Shown: positions 1-13,285 of the stretch, one piece after another
How the letters are laid out: every line of letters begins with the position of its first letter
Numbering within the stretch: position 1 is the stretch's first letter
Source: Augochlora pura
Lineage: Eukaryota > Arthropoda > Insecta > Hymenoptera > Halictidae
NCBI RefSeq assembly: GCF_028453695.1
Contig: NC_135778.1
Location: 39,699,985-39,763,984, forward strand
Reading direction: 5' to 3'
Length of the DNA stretch: 64,000 bases
Translations under genes and position numbers: made by a program
The notes under the pieces: generated by a model
What the model was told of the DNA's origin: nothing
The model's input: only the letters and a program-made list of their open reading frames with translations
Database searches by the model: none

Positions 1-333
1 TCAATATTATCCATATTTTATATTCTATATTCTCTATATTTTATATGCTCTATATTCTACATTCTATATACTCTATATTCAATATTCTCCATATTCCATA
101 TTTTATATTCTATATTCTCTATTCTCTAGATTCTATATTCAGGTGAAGTTTTGAACTGTGGAAATATTTAATGTATTTATTTTATATTTTATATCTTATA
201 ATCTTACATATCTTATATATCTTACATATCTTATATCTTACATATATTATATCTTACATATCTTATATCTTACATATCTTATATCTTACATATCTTATTA
301 TATCTCATGTCTCTTATATATCTTACGTACCCA
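1..333. repeat. AT-rich simple tandem sequence
   Basis: Two adjoining arrays are visible: variants of TATATTCTCTATATTC (1-142) and variants of ATATCTTACATATCTT (about 176-333). Copies differ by single bases and unit lengths. The open frames across it are chance products of a T/A/C-only sequence. Confidence 0.85.
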
Positions 334-895
334 GTCCAAATCGTTATCATCACAAAGATACACCGTTACGTCCCAAACTTCATAAAAGTACAAAAGTCGT
401 CCTCGTGATTTTTATCTCGCAAATTTCCAGCGCATTGACCGGCAAAAGAAGTGCTGCTCGCGTTAGCGTCGCGCAAGTATTAGACACAATTTAATTTTAG
501 TAGCGCTTCGAGTTTCGGACTACGTTCGGGCGTTATCGTTTTCAATTGAACGGCGGCGCGCGCTTAAAATCTGCATTTTACTGCACCCGGAGGAGCCGTA
601 ACCCAATATAGCGCCGCGAATTGAATTTCGTTGAAGTTGGATTCAATTTAGAAAGACACATACAATTCCTTCCCCAGCCCCGGCTTCCTTTTTCGCTGTA
701 TGCATATATTATTATTTTACTCGAGCAGTTTCCACGTTCCAGGTATGGGAACAATGATAAATTTAAGGGTTGCAATTTGGAAACTGCAACGCGATGCAGT
801 CTCGAGGGATTTGCGGATTAATTTGAGTATGTGTAAATTATTTGGTGTAGAAATGGTATTTTTGGGGGTAAATTTTATCTTGATACCTTAAATAT

Positions 896-921
896 TATTA
901 TTATTATTATTATTATTATTA
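896..921. repeat. ATT microsatellite
   Basis: About eight uninterrupted ATT units. Confidence 0.9.
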
Positions 922-2045
922 CAAATTGGCGATTTTGCAAATAATCACTAAAAGCTAAATAAAGAAAATTCATCATCTGGATATTACGGAAAATAAGCGA
1001 TTATTGTTCTTCTAATTCCATATGAATTAAGTTCTACTTTCTATAATAAATTAAATTCTACTTACTTTCTATAATAAATTAAATTTGACTTTGTATACTT
1101 ACAACAAAAAATAGTATAATTAAAACCATCACTGAATAATATATAATATCTAACAGGTTACGTTGCTATATATCATAGTGCGTAGACTATATATCTGCAT
1201 AGACTATATATCATTTCTACAGACAGTGTCAAAATCGCCGCCATTTTGTGACTGTCTATGCAAAAAATCACCGCACAAATCTGTGTTAAAATTACGCCAT
1301 CAACTTTACTTACGTTCACTCATAATAGACATAACCTTGCGACATAAAAATGCCGAGTGTACATCGTTCACGGTAATACGAGCAAATAAGAGAAACTCGT
1401 GGAAAGTCGTATAGAGGGCGAGAGTCGCAGAGACAGGGGGGATGGAAAATTAGGGGAATCCTCGACCAGCAACCGCAGAACGGTTGTTTTCCTCGTAAAA
1501 CCGCCGCGACCGCGTCCCCGCGTTCCGTGGCGGAGTTTTACAACGCGCGCGACGAGGATTTCATCGGGGAGGGGGGGCATATTTTTTCCGTGACGCGCGA
1601 CACGGCCGCGGTAACATTATGAATGGCCGGTGCCGGGGGTTGCATATTAATTAGGACGCCGATAAAACTGATCGGCGCACGTGCGCGCGTGAAACGACCA
1701 GTTGTCGACGTATTCGTACGGGCCGTGTCACGGGTGGGCACACGCTCTCGGTTCGTTTATATTCGTAGCCCGTTGTTCGACATTTTATTGCGAGGACGAA
1801 CGCGTGTAGTAGGCGGCCGTGTACATGGTCGCGTGCGCGCGCGCGCGCTCCAACGGACGGCACAATGTTTCGAGAAATAGGAGTCGAGAGAACGAACCTA
1901 TAATTTCATATGGTTTTTTTGTTTTATTTTAGATTCAGATGCGCCATTTTTATTTTGAATTTCGACGCGAAATTATTGGGCTGGTATTGTTTTAGAAATT
2001 ATTTAATATTCTTTAGTCGATTGACGATTCTGACGTTAGTGTCAG

Positions 2046-2274
2046 AAAAATAGACGAGAGGGATTGTCAATATTGTTCTTTATAATTTGCAATAATCGGC
2101 TGTAAATAACAATTTTAGTCAAAGAAAAACTAAATCGTTTTAATATATAATATTAAATATAAATTAATATTAAATAATATTAAAAGGGTTTAGTTTTTCT
2201 TTGACTAAAATTTCTATTTACAGCCGATTATCGCATATTATAAAGAACAATATTGAAAATCCCTCTCGTCTATT
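2046..2274. repeat. Foldback (inverted-repeat) element
   Basis: Arms of about 85-90 bp face each other around a short AT-rich centre (about 2137-2189). The left arm begins AAAAATAGACGAGAGGGATT and includes CAATATTGTTCTTTATAAT and CGGCTGTAAATA; the right arm carries the same sequence in reverse complement with a few mismatches. No coding sequence lies between. It resembles a foldback or MITE-type element; no clear target duplication was seen. Confidence 0.85.
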
Positions 2275-3654
2275 TTTTACTGTATTATTACTATAGTCGT
2301 TTCTATAATCGTTTCTATATTTTTATTAATATTCAATTTTAACTCTTCGTTAATTAATTTAAAAATACATATACCTTTCAAAAAATAAAATCCTAACCTA
2401 AATCTTATTATCTTAACACTTTTAATAATCCTCCATTACTATATTTCTTCTTTATTAATCATAACTTAAATTTAAATATTTAATCCCCCAAATTAATATA
2501 TATAATTCAAATTGATTATTCTAATTTTTATCATTACTTTAATTCTAATCTTAACCAGATAACAACTTGTTCCAACCTGCAACGAGCTCGACGAAGGCGA
2601 AGGTCGATGAGATCGACATTATCCAGGTGAATCCGGCAAACAGTCCGCCTCGCGTACGAAAAGCGCGCGCGGAACGCGCGTAGGCGTTTAGCGTGCGCGC
2701 GCGCGCGCTCGGCATCGTGCTGTCTGCGATGCTTGCGGATAAAGAGAGGTGTCCAACGATGCGCTTCCCCTCTGTCGTGCACTTAGCGCCCCGGCAAAAT
2801 GATTTATTCGACGTTTACTCAAGGTCTTTAACTCTCATTAAAATAACCGCCAGCCGGTTCGCCTCTCGCCTCTCTTCCTCGTCCAGCGTCGTCCTTCCTC
2901 TTGCGCACACGTCGTCCGCCTTCCTCCTCTTGCGCGTCGTCTGCCTTCTTCCTCTTGCGCACACGTTGTCTGCCTTCTTCCTCTTGCACGTCGTCCGCCT
3001 TCTTCGCCTCCCGCGTCTCCTCTTTTTTCCCTTCGTTTTACCCTTCGCCGAGGAGAGACTCCCCCGGGGGATAGGAAGAGGAGCTACCATCAGGAGCTCC
3101 GAGAGATTTTCGCTTTTTGCCCTGCTTACCGCTCCACGGCTGAAAGCGATCCTCTAGCGTGCGCGCGCCGTTCTCTTCCTCGCGCCGGCCGATCGTCCGC
3201 CGCAGGTTCGTCTCTTCCATACAGGACGAGCCACGCGATCCGGACAGGTTATGTGCTCCGAGTGCTTGATCGCTGATAGGAGAAAGGTAGTAGAGGAGAA
3301 AATTGAATGGTACAGGCCGGTCTGTTTTTCAAACGCCTCCACCGCACTCCGGAAACGCGGCGATTCAAATGAAGATACGCAACCCCGTACGGAAGTGTAT
3401 TTGTTTAATACACTTTAGTAATAACAATTTAATTTTGACAATTAAATTTGATTATATTAAAATATTGGATAAAATTTGAATTAAATATCACAGATTAAAG
3501 TATATTCAAGTTTACGAGATTCTTTTGAATTGAGGTTTTGTTTAATTCTAATTTTTAATTGAATTTAATAATGATAATTTACGGGACTATTAAAAATTAC
3601 GGGACTAATAAACTATTACGGGACGAGCTATTTGGAATAGATAAATATATTAGG

Positions 3655-3690
3655 GTGTCCCATAAGTTTCTTCTCCCTTTTTTTCGATGC
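3655..3690 (+). mobile_element. Solo mariner-type end
   Basis: GTGTCCCATAAGTTTCTT followed by a CT-rich stretch matches the sequences at 12361 and, in reverse complement, the outer end of the mariner fragment at 35160-35180. No transposase coding sequence and no matching second end were found, so it is a relic. Confidence 0.5.
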
Positions 3691-5240
3691 GCCGAAGGAA
3701 TTAGAAAAAATCGCAATACTAATACCCTCTCGTAGCATCCGGCTTTTTATATCCGAGGCTCTAATCAAGCTCCGAGACTTAAACTCGTCCCAATTGCGTG
3801 ACGATGCACAGGACGCGCCCGAGAGAGAGAGAGAGATCTCTCCATGCGCGGCGCCAGATGAAAGCCGGCGATGACGACTTCTTCGTCTCCGGTGTTCCGG
3901 TTTCCATCGGTCGGAATAATATTTTTATGCAGAGAAGTGTTTTCCTCTGTGTCCCCTTTTTTCTATTTTTTTTCTTTTTATTTTTTGGTAAATGAGTAGT
4001 GCATTCTAGCTCTTTGACGAGCGCCGCGCGTCCGGTACCCTCGCGGCGGTGATTATTCTGTCACAGGAGGGGCGGGAGACGGCGCGCGACAGTAAGCAGA
4101 GCAGAGAGAGATTGAAATGGATCTCGATTGTCACACACACACACACATACACATACGCACACACTGGGAGAGAGAAAAATCGAGTAAAACCGTTCGCGCG
4201 CGGGAGTCTTTCAATCAACGGGCTTGACACCTGTCGCAAATATTTGCGCGCGCGCGCGCGCGACGCGATTACGATGAAACGTCTTCCCAGAGAAAATGAA
4301 TATATTTTCATTCGGTAACGCGCGCCGGCCCTTTCGATGATCAACCGTGCGCGAGGAGATAAGGTGGAAATAATCGCTTGGGAAGTTTTGTCGCTGCTTT
4401 GCGCGGGCTGTTATAGAAAATAGTAATTATGGAGTCGGATTATTTATTGTACCATATTGGGAGTTATTCGAATAAATAGTTATCGAAAGTAGTTATATGA
4501 AACAAATGTGGTATGTGATTTATGTGATAGTTATTGACAGTTATTTAAATAAATATTTATCTAGGATAGTTATTCGAATTAATATTTAAATTATCGCTTT
4601 CTAATAATTGCGCAATTTTTATTCTATTATTCGTTCGAGATGAAATTATTTTATACATTTCTTCATGGCGTATATTATATTTTAAAAAAATCGAAGCTTG
4701 CACTGTTACACAAGAATTGAAACTATACCTCAATTAATCCACACAATATAGATCTTCCACATTTATCGCATTTATTACATATTAAAAGCTACTAAAAAAG
4801 AATCGTTTTATAAATATAATTCCTGACAGCATGTGCTAAAATTTCCTGAAACGTCATTATTATTTTCCATTTTACAAAGACAATTTGCAGTACATTTTTT
4901 GCCGCGCCTCGGCTCAAGGAGTAAATTCGTTGTCACGGAAATGCGCGACGCATCTCGCAATATTGATGGGTCTCTGCGTCCATAGGAACACTATTGGGAT
5001 TTATTTTTCATCGGACGGCAGATACCAATATCCAAGCAGTATTTCCGCCATAAAAAATATATATACAAATACACACATATGTATGTATATATAAAATATA
5101 TATGCAACCAGGCAATGTTTCTCGTGCATGAAATACGGATATCGGAGTAATTGACGCGCAACGTATTTCCGTCCATTTTCCATATTTCGCATTTTGTTTT
5201 CCAACCGGGAGGTCGGCTCGTACGACTTGGTCCAATTACA

Positions 5241-5490
5241 TTAACCCTTTACGCTCGAAGCCGCTTTAACTATAAATCTAAAATAATTTTACTGGCTTAC
5301 AATATTTCCATTTCATGCGACAAAATGTATTTTATACGTATGAAATTGATTCTTGTGACTGATAACGACAGTTCTATTGTTAATAATTTTTTTTAAATTT
5401 AACCTTTGTTAGCATACAAATTGTTTTGGAACATGGTCGAATAATTTTAGAATGGTGTTTCAAAGTCACTACTCGAGTGCAAAGGGTTAA
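5241..5490 (+). mobile_element. TTAA-bounded miniature element, family A
   Basis: This 250-bp element starts TTAACCCTTTACGCTCGAAG and ends ACTCGAGTGCAAAGGGTTAA, giving imperfect inverted ends flanked by TTAA. The interior shares CTAAAATAATTTTACTGG and the ACAAAATGTATTTTATA region with copies at 50206-50453 and 63638-63831. TTAA sites and CCCTTT-type ends suggest a non-autonomous piggyBac-type element. No protein is encoded. It joins a second segment ending AAGTGCGGAAGGGTTAA at 5769. Confidence 0.8.
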
Positions 5491-5769
5491 TACAACATGG
5501 CAATTCTCTTTAAAAAATTATTGTAACTAACAGATTTTGTAAATTTTCACACCGACGGAACATCATTATACAATTTCTATCCAAATGACATAATTTTAAA
5601 ATTATTATTTCATACAATACTATTTTTCATACTATAATATAATCACGTAAAATACACAAATCTTTTCATTAATTCCTATAAAATCTCGCAGCAATATAAT
5701 TGTCATTTCGATTCTCTTCGCTCAAATTTCGCGACAGCCACACGATGCGTTCAAGTGCGGAAGGGTTAA
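5487..5769 (+). mobile_element. Probable second TTAA element joined to the first
   Basis: This segment shares TTAA 5487-5490 with the preceding element and ends GTGCGGAAGGGTTAA at 5769. The left end is degenerate (TTAATACAACATGG), so the assignment rests on the right end and on parallel pairs elsewhere in the window. Confidence 0.45.
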
Positions 5770-6829
5770 AAAAGGGTTCATTAAACGGTAAAACATTCGC
5801 AGAAACGATCCGTCAGATTGTTTACCAACGTGCTGACCCCTTGAACCTGATGCCCCATAAGAGCAGGCACGGAATCGGCAAGGAAATTTCGCGGGAATTA
5901 TGTTTACCATTATTCGACCCTTCTCCGCGAAGGGCGGTGTAGCAGCCGGGATAGAGAGAGAGAAAGAGAGACAGAGAGGGAGCCGAGACTGCTCGATTTA
6001 ACCCTCGTACCCCAATAAATTTCGAGCAGCTTCGCGTCAGGCTCGTATGTCTGGCTGGCGGACAGGCAACGGGAGCAAAGTGTGCCCCGAAATTAGTTGC
6101 TTAATTAAAGCTCCCCGGAGTCTACTTTCTACTAAAAGAAGGCTTGTAAGCATAGTCACCGGCACACACGCACAGAGACATATATACGCGCATACAGCGT
6201 CGTACTACAGCGTCGCCCATTCCGCTCGTCGCATCACCCGCTATCGATTCGTTTTGCCCCTCTGATTTTTTGTCCATTGCTTGATTCAATCCCGGTGGAT
6301 AAATGGACGCACGCCAAGAATTCTCGATTGATCGTTTCGATTTCCAGCTTATCCGCATCGTCGAACAGCCACCATTCTACACACAAACCCCATATATATA
6401 TATACATACATATACATATACGTATACGTACAATTTCGCGAGCCTTTACCTACGTATATCCAGGCGAATATATCCTTGACGCCGATATATATCGCTTGTG
6501 GCTCTCTACGGATGATAGCATCTATGATTTCTATTACCCTCTATGACTATCACGTGGCGCGCCGTGATTGGAGAACCCATTAATTTCCAATGGGATCGGG
6601 ATCCGGGAAACCGGAAAAATACTTCCGGTATCGCAGTAGTACGTTCGCTTATTCCTTATTTAATTCCTGTTTGTGTAATTCTCGAGCGACGCTTATTGGT
6701 TCTTAATACTTAATTTAATAAAGACTTTTATAAGTTATTATAGCATTATAATATTATTATACTATTATATATTATGACTACTTCATTCTGCTAATTTTTA
6801 CAATATAAGAGTTTTAATTTTACATTATA

Positions 6830-7060
6830 GCTTTTACAAGGTATAGTTTGATCATAGAGTCACTCGAAATGCGAAAATACGAATGCTATAAACATTGACA
6901 ACTATTACAAATTTAGCGAACAACTTTTACAAAGTATTATTATATCACAAAGTCAGTCGACATGCGATAACTATTAAAAATTTAACGAACAACTTTTACA
7001 AAATATTATTTTATCCTAGAGCCACGTGAAATGCGAAAATAGCGATAAAAACATGTTTCA
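6830..7060. repeat. Imperfect ~85-95 bp tandem repeat, about 2.5 copies
   Basis: CAACTTTTACAAAGTATTAT, TTTAGCGAACAACTTTTAC and AAATGCGAAAATA recur at intervals of roughly 85-95 bp with substitutions. Confidence 0.6.
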
Positions 7061-7715
7061 CCAGCAAACCGTGTTTTCCGTTCTCTTTGTAATTAAATTT
7101 GTAACAAATTGTTTTGTAATGAACGCAAATAAGCTCGTCGAATTACAGTTGTACATTGAGCGCGGCCGGCTGCGCTTTACGTTTTCGCTGAAAAACAAAT
7201 GATTATATATTGATCAATAATTCGGCGTTTCCAATTGATTCGATGTCGGTACAATGATGTTACGTTGATCAGAGTGTATTGTAAACAGAATGGTTTCTCA
7301 TTGGATCGCTTCCGCTTTATCGTCTCGTATCACACAGGCGATCACACAAATAATATTGTGATTATGGATGGGTGTGGTTATTAACAATGACCGATCGGTT
7401 CTGGTACTAATTCACCGAACGCGTATGTTGCTTTTCGCTTAATCGGAGATGGAGAACTTGTTTGATTGATATTACTCTCGTGGTTAAATAGCTCGATATC
7501 CATTCTTGATTCCGTGTTTATGTTGTACACGGCTGCCGCCATTTTTACTGAAAAAAGAAATAATTTCCTCTTAATTCACTTTTATAGCTATTATTTATTG
7601 TTCTTGTATTTTTAGGATTTTTCCATTAATTTTTCAATATGTACATAGATTTAATAGAATTAAATATCTATATAGATTTAATAGAATTAAATATGTATAT
7701 AGTTTTAATACAATT

Positions 7716-7885
7716 TTAACACTTTACCGACCGATAACCTATAAATCGACTTTTGCCCCCGACTGTCATCCTGTGAATCGGTTGCCATGGTAATCAATAG
7801 TTTAATACCTCTTACTGATATAAATGTGTTTAGACTGTACCACCCCGAGCTTCAATATTGTTATACAATTTTTTTAGGTATCAGA
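7716..7885 (+). mobile_element. TTAA element, third family (left part)
   Basis: It begins TTAACACTTTACCGACCGAT and shares AACCTATAAATCG, CCTGTGAATC, AGACTGTACCACC and GCTTCAATATTGTTA with the element at 46765-47035. The right end could not be found, so the copy may be truncated. Confidence 0.65.
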
Positions 7886-8036
7886 TTTATTCCGTAATTA
7901 AAAAGTAATGTAATGCTTTCTTTAATGATCCAATGCTTGCAGAACACATTGAACTGAGATAAATCGTACCTTTTCTCTTCCAACAGTTACTTCGCTCATA
8001 TAAAATGCGAAAAAAGATGTATAACCTCGAAATAGG

Positions 8037-8225
8037 TCGAAACAGAATTTACGCAAAAATGTCTTCACCAGTTTGACGCGTCTTCAATATATTATTGCGG
8101 ATTCAAAAGTCTCTTCATTTTAACCTCAAAATGTGTGCAAACAGAATATACAAGAAAACGTCTTCACCAGTTTCACACGTCTGCATTATACTAATACGAA
8201 TTCAAAAGTCCCCGTATTTTGGGTT
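8037..8225. repeat. Two-copy ~100-bp tandem duplication
   Basis: ACGTCTTCACCAGTTTCACA, CGTCTTCAATATATTATTGC-type and GATTCAAAAGTC-type segments occur twice, about 105 bp apart, with moderate divergence. Confidence 0.6.
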
Positions 8226-9689
8226 TTTAACCTTTATACCTTCTTAACGAATGAAATTGGGTCTTGTCACCTCATTGGTCGCAGTCCACGTAAAATGACC
8301 AATCGAAAATTTCCGAATTTGCACAATAACAACACTGTACTAATATATAGCGATAGTACTAAAGAATTATTACGAATAAAACGCGACAACTGAACTTCCA
8401 TTTGCAAAGAGCCAATCGCGCGCCAATGAAAACGCACGGTTCGCTCGCCAATGAGAACGCACGGTTCGCGCATGCTCGCAATAAACCGGACACGCGTATA
8501 CCAAAAAAAGCAATTCTACCGTCCCGTAGATTCCTAAGCAAACGCGTTACCTTCGAATTATAACACGTGGATTATGTTACAGCGCGATAGGTTCGCGCGG
8601 CGTGTCCTCTTCCTATATCGTGCAGGGCGTGGAAGCGGCGCCGGCTCGCGTTGTAAAACGTCACTTCACCGGTTGTGTGCTTAGGTTTCGTGAAGTAGAG
8701 AAGCGTGTTTGAATATTCCTAGAGAGCTGACAGAGGCAACAAAAAGGGTTTAAAGAAATACACGTGGGCAACGCTGACCGGACACCAGAGGCCTTCCCCG
8801 TTCCCACACAGAACCTTGAATCCGCCTGTGGATCGCGCGCGCGCGCCGCCGCCGACATTGAAACTGTTGAACACTGTCTTGACCGCGGTAGCCGAGACGT
8901 TTGAAAAAGTGACAGTTGTAGGTAAGTTACCTTAGCGATTATTGAAATAATTTATTTTAATGCAAGGATAAATATTTGTTACATGAGGATTTATTTCCGC
9001 GGCGATTTTAATGACGATCATTAATGGCGTCGTTGATTGGTTAGGTTGGCAAATAAATTCTCGTCAAATTTTGCAGCCTTTTTACGTTGCAGTGTTTGTC
9101 TTTTTTAGGTTAGACATGACTTTTAGTCGTTTTCTTTTTTATCTAATGTACAATATGTTCTCTATAATATTCTTTAAGGTTAAGTTAGCAATGTAGAGTT
9201 AGGTTTTTGTAATATTCTGTATAAATAATGTTCTCTATAATTAAAGAAAAATTGTTTCATGTATTCTAAATAAAAAACTTTAAAATCTATTTTGGAGAAC
9301 AGTGCTTAAATTTAGAATTTCTTCGTTTCGTCCTTAATTATTATATACGATTAAAAAAAGCAACTTTCAAGAATGGAAACAATAAAATAATCTGATCCAT
9401 TTGATATACTTTAAACCTAATTTAGAAACTATAGCTTCTCTGTGCAATTAGAGAAAACTATTACCGAGAATTCTGAGCATTGTCTAATCTTAATTTATCG
9501 CTTTTTAATCTAATTTAATCTGATCTAATTGAATTGAATCTAATTTAATTTTCGTTCGTCGCTCTATCATGCGATCTTCGCGTCATTTCTCTTGGTCGTC
9601 ATTATCTAGAAAGTTTATCATCTAGAAGGATAACCGGGGCTAGAAAAACTTGAGCACCGAGTGACAAGAATCATTCGAGCAACTTATAC

Positions 9690-9795
9690 GTACAGCGAAC
9701 GAATGTATAGCGAACGAATAAGTATAGTGAACGAATGTATAGCGAACGAATGTATGTATAGTGAACGTACCTATAGCGAACGTATATATTATAGC
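9690..9795. repeat. Short tandem array, TATAGCGAACGAATG-like units
   Basis: About seven degenerate 14-18 bp units are visible. Confidence 0.75.
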
Positions 9796-10276
9796 GAAAC
9801 ACGCCCACCGCGTGTATTAGCAAAAAAGCACAGACTATAGCAGCGAATATAACGAGCATATTCTCGTCCCCGTACGGCGGTTTAGAAGCCCAGTAAAATA
9901 ATATTTTACATAACATTATAATGTTAACCATTTAGATGGTAATATTGCCGCGCGTGCTTTCACCTTAGAGAGCCCGGACAGGTAATACAGGCCGGCACTT
10001 ACAAGTCTCTTAAAAGTCTCGAAATGCTCTCTCAAAATTACCGTAAAACATATTTCCGCGTTACACGTGGCTCGGGTTACGCGGCCTTCTTAGTAGAAAT
10101 CACTGTACTAACCGCGATATTAAATCAAAGTATTTAATCTAATGAGATTTACAAGCGACAATTGTTCTATTAAATTGTTTTATTGCCGTCGCGTTTTCTC
10201 AGAATTTAATTCAATTTGGTGAAATGTATTTTTTTAAAAATTCTTATTGGTAGTCGGTTCGATATTTTATTTCAGT

Positions 10277-10475
10277 TTAATATTTGATAATTTAATAAAT
10301 AATGTTTAGTAATTTAATAGACGATGTTTAGTAATTTAGTAAACAATATTTAATAATTTAATGGACAATATTTTATAATTTAATAGACAATATTTTATAA
10401 TTTAATAGACAATATTTAATAATTTAATAGACAATTTTTAATAATTTAATAGACAATATTTAATAATATAATAAA
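10277..10475. repeat. 22-bp AT-rich tandem array
   Basis: About nine copies of AATAGACAATATTTAATAAT plus TT, with small variants. Confidence 0.8.
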
Positions 10476-10632
10476 GCATTCGTTCGACTGAAATTATATA
10501 AGAAGGAATTTTCGATGCTTAATAGTTAAATAACAGGAAAATAATCAATTGAGTAACAAAAATCAAATCAATTTACAGTTCAAATGGCTTCGAATGGAAA
10601 AGGTTAAAACACGGCGTTCGCTGTTATACGTA

Positions 10633-11215
10633 GTCGGCCATCTTGTCGGTCGATGTTTGGTTTATCTACTCGAAAAAATTGTCCAATAACTTTTGGACTC
10701 TTTGACGCAATTAATTACATGTGGTCGGCCATCTTGTCGATTGATATTAGATTTATCTACTCAAGAAAGTGTCCAGTAATTTCTGAACATTTTGATGCAA
10801 TGAATCACACATGGGGTCGGCCATCTTGTCGGTCGACGCTTGGTTCATCCAGTCGAAAAAGTGTCTATTGATGTTCTGGACACTTTGACGCAATTATACA
10901 TGGTCGGCCATTTTGTCGGTCAATGTTTAGTATATCTATTCAAGAAAGTGTCCAATAATTTCTGAACATTTTGACGCAATTGCCTTAACCTCGACGCAAT
11001 GAATCGCACGTGGTCGGCCATCTTGTTAGTCGATGCTTGGTTTATCTACTCAAGAAAGTGACCAATAATTTCTAGACACTTTGACGCAATGAGTCTTATT
11101 TGGTCGGCCATCTTGTTAGTCGATGCTTGGTTTATCTAGTCAAGAAAGTGACCAATAATTTCTAGACACTTTGACGCAATGAGTCTTATTTGGTCGGCCA
11201 TCTTGTTAGTCAAAA
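10633..11215. repeat. ~90-bp minisatellite with repeated GGCCATCTTG
   Basis: Units start with GTCGGCCATCTTGTCGGTCG at 10633, 10724, 10816, 10903, 11013, 11103 and 11193. The shared remainder includes TTTATCTACTCAAGAAAGTG and CACTTTGACGCAATGA. Units at 11013 and 11103 differ at one base over 90, so the right end was duplicated recently. Each unit carries one GCCATCTTG (GCCATTTTG at 10903), which is close to the YY1/Pho core. Confidence 0.92.
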
Positions 11216-12224
11216 ATTGTCCAACGATTCCGGAAATCAGAATTGAATCAAAACGAACTCGGGCCAATTTCAGATTCCGGGCCATTTAACGAACTGATTT
11301 TTCGGTACCGCACGCCAAAGACTGTCCCATAGAATGGTAGGATAAAGTGTACAGTCCCTCCCTCCCTCTCTCTTCGGCTCACCCTCGCCATGCGCCGGTG
11401 CTCCGCCGAATGACCTTGTTATTTTTTACTACGTACCTCGGGCTTTACTACTGGCCCGCCAGTTTTGCACCATCTTCAGAGAGATAAGGGAAGAAATAAA
11501 GTAACAGATTTACGATCTCGGGACCGATAAGCCACCGACGGTTTGATCGCAGCCTGTTTTTCCGTGGCAACCGACCGGGGGAAAAGAAAGCTTAACAAGT
11601 GCCGACGAGGCGAGCCGATAATACCGCTGCTCCGGCGTTAATCATCGGATCGCCCGACCGCCTCGTTCGGTTTCGTCGGCGCTCGCCTCCGAGCTGTGAA
11701 TTATTATAGCGCTGAACTGGTCTATGGGGTTTTGTATTTTGAGGAATTAAAGCCTCGCCGGCTGCGGTTAACGCGCGCTTATGGCGGAATTGATTGGTTT
11801 GAAAATAGTTCAAAGATTGAAAGCTTTTTAAAGTGTTTTATTTTTCATTTATTGATATTTTTAGAACTGTATTAAATGAATTTTACCATGTTATTAACAA
11901 GAAAACAAGACCAAAGTACTTAACCTAAAATTGTTTTATCAATCATATAACATCATAATTTGCTGTGTAAGCTTCGTATACTTAAAATAAAATAATAATA
12001 ACAACTAAGATCTGAAAAAGGTTCAGCAGACTTAGCCAAATTCCATAAAAACGATTTTATTTAAAATAAACGTTTTTCCAAGCCACTGTTCTCACCGACA
12101 CGGCAGCAAGAATCATTATGCAGCAAATTCTGCTGACACCGTGAAGACCCCAGGGCCGTGGCGTCGCGCCACGGGATGAAATTTTAACGTCCCCTGGCCA
12201 AGGTAGCCTTCAGAAACACCGTCG

Positions 12225-12232
12225 TATAAAAG
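12225..12232 (+). promoter_or_regulatory. TATA-box-like sequence in a CpG-rich patch
   Basis: TATAAAAG follows GC-rich sequence and precedes GTGTGCACCCCGTGCG. Position and context would suit a core promoter, but no downstream gene was recognised and the motif is short. Confidence 0.2.
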
Positions 12233-12360
12233 TGTGCACCCCGTGCGAGTAGTAAAGGCGTCGATCCCGAAGAACGCGCTCGTTCACGCGTCTGTCACGT
12301 GACGGTATCAAATCCCGAATAATCAAAGCAACTCCTTCAGATTATCTTCTTATTATTAAA

Positions 12361-12434
12361 GTGTCCCATAAGTTTCTTCCCTCTTTTTTTAATACAAAAT
12401 GAAGGTCTATTTTCCTTGGACCAAGGAAAATAGA
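12361..12434 (+). mobile_element. Solo mariner-type end with adjacent perfect hairpin
   Basis: GTGTCCCATAAGTTTCTT at 12361 matches the end at 3655. Downstream, 12406-12434 is a 29-nt palindrome with perfect 14-bp arms (TCTATTTTCCTTGG) around a single A. No transposase remains. Confidence 0.5.
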
Positions 12435-12919
12435 TTTTCGATGCACAATTTGGTATAAAACCCAAATCTCTTTTCCAGTGACTAACCTCTTTAAGAAAGA
12501 GCCACTTAAAGCCACTTAAAGAAAACGATGAAAGTAGAAACAATGGAAATTAGACGGAATCGCGATTATTATTTCCGTAGAATATACCAATAATATAGCG
12601 CGCTAAAAGTATGCGAAAGGTCTACGAAATAACGAGCTATAGTTTGGTGTCGGAGGTTATTCAGTCGGTGACTTCTTTATTTTGATAGTCGGTGGGTTAC
12701 ATTTCTGTTATCTCGCTCGATGTTTCGGTTTTCTTTATAGGAACGTAGCCCCGCTTCGCGCATCGATAGGGCGAAGATAAGGGCGAGAGAGCACAGCCCA
12801 ATATTTTCACGGTCGCGGCGAGAACGTTCGTCCCTGTCGAATAAACAACGTCCTGACGTAATATAAGTCCGCGCGGCGTGAGGAGCCGTAACGGCGGTGG
12901 GGATAGTAAAGCGCGCGCA

Positions 12920-12944
12920 CCCCCCCCCCCCCCCCCCCCCCCCC
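12920..12944. repeat. Homopolymer C run (25 bases)
   Basis: The run is uninterrupted; its exact length may be unreliable. Similar runs lie at 15442-15463 (G) and 39850-39867 (C). Confidence 0.8.
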
Positions 12945-13285
12945 TCATTCCACTTCGCGTACCACTCTCGCGTGTAGAATACATTTGCCGTAAGTGCTCT
13001 CTCTCTCTCTTAGAGTGGTCTATCTTCTCCTAGGGTAGTAGCAAGGACGACGGCGCGCGCTACCGACGACGGACATAAACAAACACGTGTCCCGGGGATG
13101 AGACCATTTGTAATGAAAACGGCGAACAACCGACACCGTCGGTGCCCCGGCGCGTCGTTTATGGCGTTACTCTCCTAGACGCGACCATTATCGAATCAAC
13201 GACAAAAGAACTCGTCGCGAGTCGCGCACGTTGCGTTTCGTCGAATCTTATATCCTGCGTTTCACACGTAACCACCGTAAGCTTT

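Noticed and set aside
2693..3157. 154-codon Arg/Leu/Ser-rich frame
   Set aside because: It follows a CT-rich imperfect repeat (CTTCCTCTTGCGCACACGT-like) and has frames open on both strands, typical of composition.
9035..9065. Mariner-like end TTAGGTTGGCAAATAAATTC
   Set aside because: Similar to the irritans-type end for about 12 bases only, with no partner end nearby; too weak to call.
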